Shown here: piece by piece, positions 29,425-30,050 of the stretch | How the letters are laid out: each line of letters begins with the position of its first letter | Position numbering within the stretch: the first letter of the stretch is position 1 | Virus record (IMG/VR): IMGVR_UViG_3300030107_000416 | Span: 1 to 30,050 of that record | Reading direction: 5' to 3' (one strand) | DNA: 30,050 nt | DNA from: a virus | The notes under the pieces: model-generated | What the model was told of the DNA's origin: nothing | Seen by the model: the letters and a program-made list of their open reading frames with translations, nothing else | Databases searched by the model: none | Program-made: the position numbers and the translations under genes

Positions 29425-30038
29425 TGGCAAAACCAAACTACTACTCTTATATTCCTGCACACGTTAGGTATGCAGATATAACACCTAATGCTAAATTGCT
29501 TTATGCTGAAATAACTGCTTTGCTACAAATGAATGGTGTTTGTTTTGCTTCTAACAGTTACTTTAGTAAACTTTATAATAAAAACAAGGTAACTATTTCA
29601 AGATGGATAAGTGAATTAAAAAGAAATGGTTTTATTAAAATAAGTTTTACTTACAAGGAAGGTAGTAAAGAAATTGCTAATAGGTATATACAAATTTGTT
29701 ATGAAGGTATTAGCAAAAATGATAAAGAGGTGTTAACAAAAATGCTAAAGAATAACAATACAATTAATAATACTAATACTACGTATAGTAATAAGGTGCG
29801 TTTTAAAAAACCAACTTTAGATCAAGTTAATGATTATTGTATTGAAAGAAAAAATAATATTGACGCAGAAAATTTCTTTGCATTTTACGAAGCAAGGGGT
29901 TGGATGATTGGTAAAAACAAAATGAAGAATTGGAAGATGTGTATGATTACTTGGGAGAAAAACAACAAAACAAATACAAGTATGTCAAAGATTGACATTC
30001 AGCTTAATGAATATAACAAAGGCAAACAATTATTATGA
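29424..30038 (+). CDS. replication-initiation-like winged-helix protein
   Basis: 204 residues. The N-terminal part (SYIPAHVRYADITPNAKLLY and then AEITALLQMNGVCFASNSYF, KNKVTISRWISELKRNGFIK) is a winged helix-turn-helix found in phage replication initiators or replisome organizers (first Y/A-D-x-x-x-x-x-x-A-K-L-L-Y pattern, recognition helix NKVTISRWISEL). A Thr/Asn-rich linker (110-125) leads to a C-terminal domain with FFAFYEARGWMIGKNKMKNW, shared with the fragment at 2-181. Likely initiates replication with the DnaA-like neighbour. Ends with the ATGA start of another gene. Confidence 0.75.
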   Translation: MAKPNYYSYIPAHVRYADITPNAKLLYAEITALLQMNGVCFASNSYFSKLYNKNKVTISRWISELKRNGFIKISFTYKEGSKEIANRYIQICYEGISKNDKEVLTKMLKNNNTINNTNTTYSNKVRFKKPTLDQVNDYCIERKNNIDAENFFAFYEARGWMIGKNKMKNWKMCMITWEKNNKTNTSMSKIDIQLNEYNKGKQLL

Positions 30039-30050
30039 AAGAAAAATTAT
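30035..30050 (+). CDS. start of the next gene (3' truncated)
   Basis: ATGA overlap with the previous stop opens a new frame (MKEKL...) that runs off the window after five codons. Joined to the window's left edge it would hit a stop at once, so the window is not a closed circle cut here. The same TTATTATGA junction occurs at the left (176-181). Confidence 0.45.

Noticed and set aside
1-30050. Circular genome closed at the window ends
   Set aside because: Joining the right edge to the left edge gives an immediate stop in the gene beginning at 30035, and the left fragment is a paralogue, not a repeat, of the right-end gene.
1-30050. Integrase, repressor, CRISPR array or insertion sequence
   Set aside because: I saw no tyrosine or serine recombinase motifs, no spaced identical repeats and no transposase in any frame; temperate lifestyle cannot be supported from this window.

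Overview
The window is about 30 kb of a tailed double-stranded DNA bacteriophage, most likely a siphovirus infecting a Bacteroidetes (Flavobacteriia-type) host. The DNA is AT-rich. Every convincing gene lies on the + strand, and stop and start codons usually touch or overlap (ATGA, TAATG). There are no Shine-Dalgarno boxes; isolated genes are preceded by A-rich leaders. One strong promoter matches the Bacteroidetes form TTG-N20-TATCTTTG. Several virion proteins resemble families seen mainly in Bacteroidetes phages. I see no integrase, attachment site, repressor, tRNA or CRISPR array, so lifestyle is undetermined. The window is probably a slice of a larger genome: it begins inside one gene and ends 16 bases into another, and no helicase, primase or polymerase is visible.

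Layout. (1) 2-4774: end of an early/middle operon of small overlapping genes. It holds the tail of a replication-type protein, a small lipoprotein, NinG-like and NinB-like recombination proteins, a sigma-70-like factor, a DUF3310 protein, zinc-ribbon proteins and a divergent C5-cytosine methyltransferase. (2) 4775-6319: DNA packaging (small and large terminase). (3) 6390-15293: tail genes, comprising a tail assembly chaperone with a probable programmed -1 frameshift, tail completion-type proteins, large tail-tip proteins, a repeat-rich fibre-like protein and the tape measure. (4) 15330-18352: head maturation protease (XkdF-like), scaffold-like protein, major capsid protein, terminator, tail-tube candidate, terminator. 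(5) 18450-24810: small virion proteins, a large modular fibre/receptor-binding protein, the portal and a connector-like protein. (6) 24810-26575: lysis cassette (two holin-like proteins around a DUF5675-type enzyme), a metallophosphoesterase and a 32-residue membrane peptide. (7) 26576-26762: control region with an 8-bp-arm inverted repeat and a host-type promoter. (8) 26763-30050: start of the early replication operon, with unknown proteins, a possible annealing protein, a structured RNA, a DPPY methyltransferase, an SSB-like protein, a DnaA domain IV-like protein and a replication-initiation-like protein.

How it fits together. The host promoter near 26735 probably starts early transcription of the replication genes. 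The operon presumably runs off the window and returns at the left edge, ending in the sigma-like factor and recombination/methylation genes. The late genes carry a repeated element, TCTATTATAT, five times, each time just before a packaging, assembly or virion gene. The simplest model is that this element is the phage late promoter, possibly read with the phage sigma-like factor at 1890-2465. At three sites the ATG lies only 5-7 nt past the TATTAT hexamer, which would make those mRNAs leaderless or nearly so.

The most notable signals are the late element, the -1 frameshift in the tail chaperone (with an unusual codon signature in the dual-coded stretch), a structured RNA between 27766 and 27850, and a duplicated C-terminal domain shared by the two replication-type genes at opposite ends of the window.
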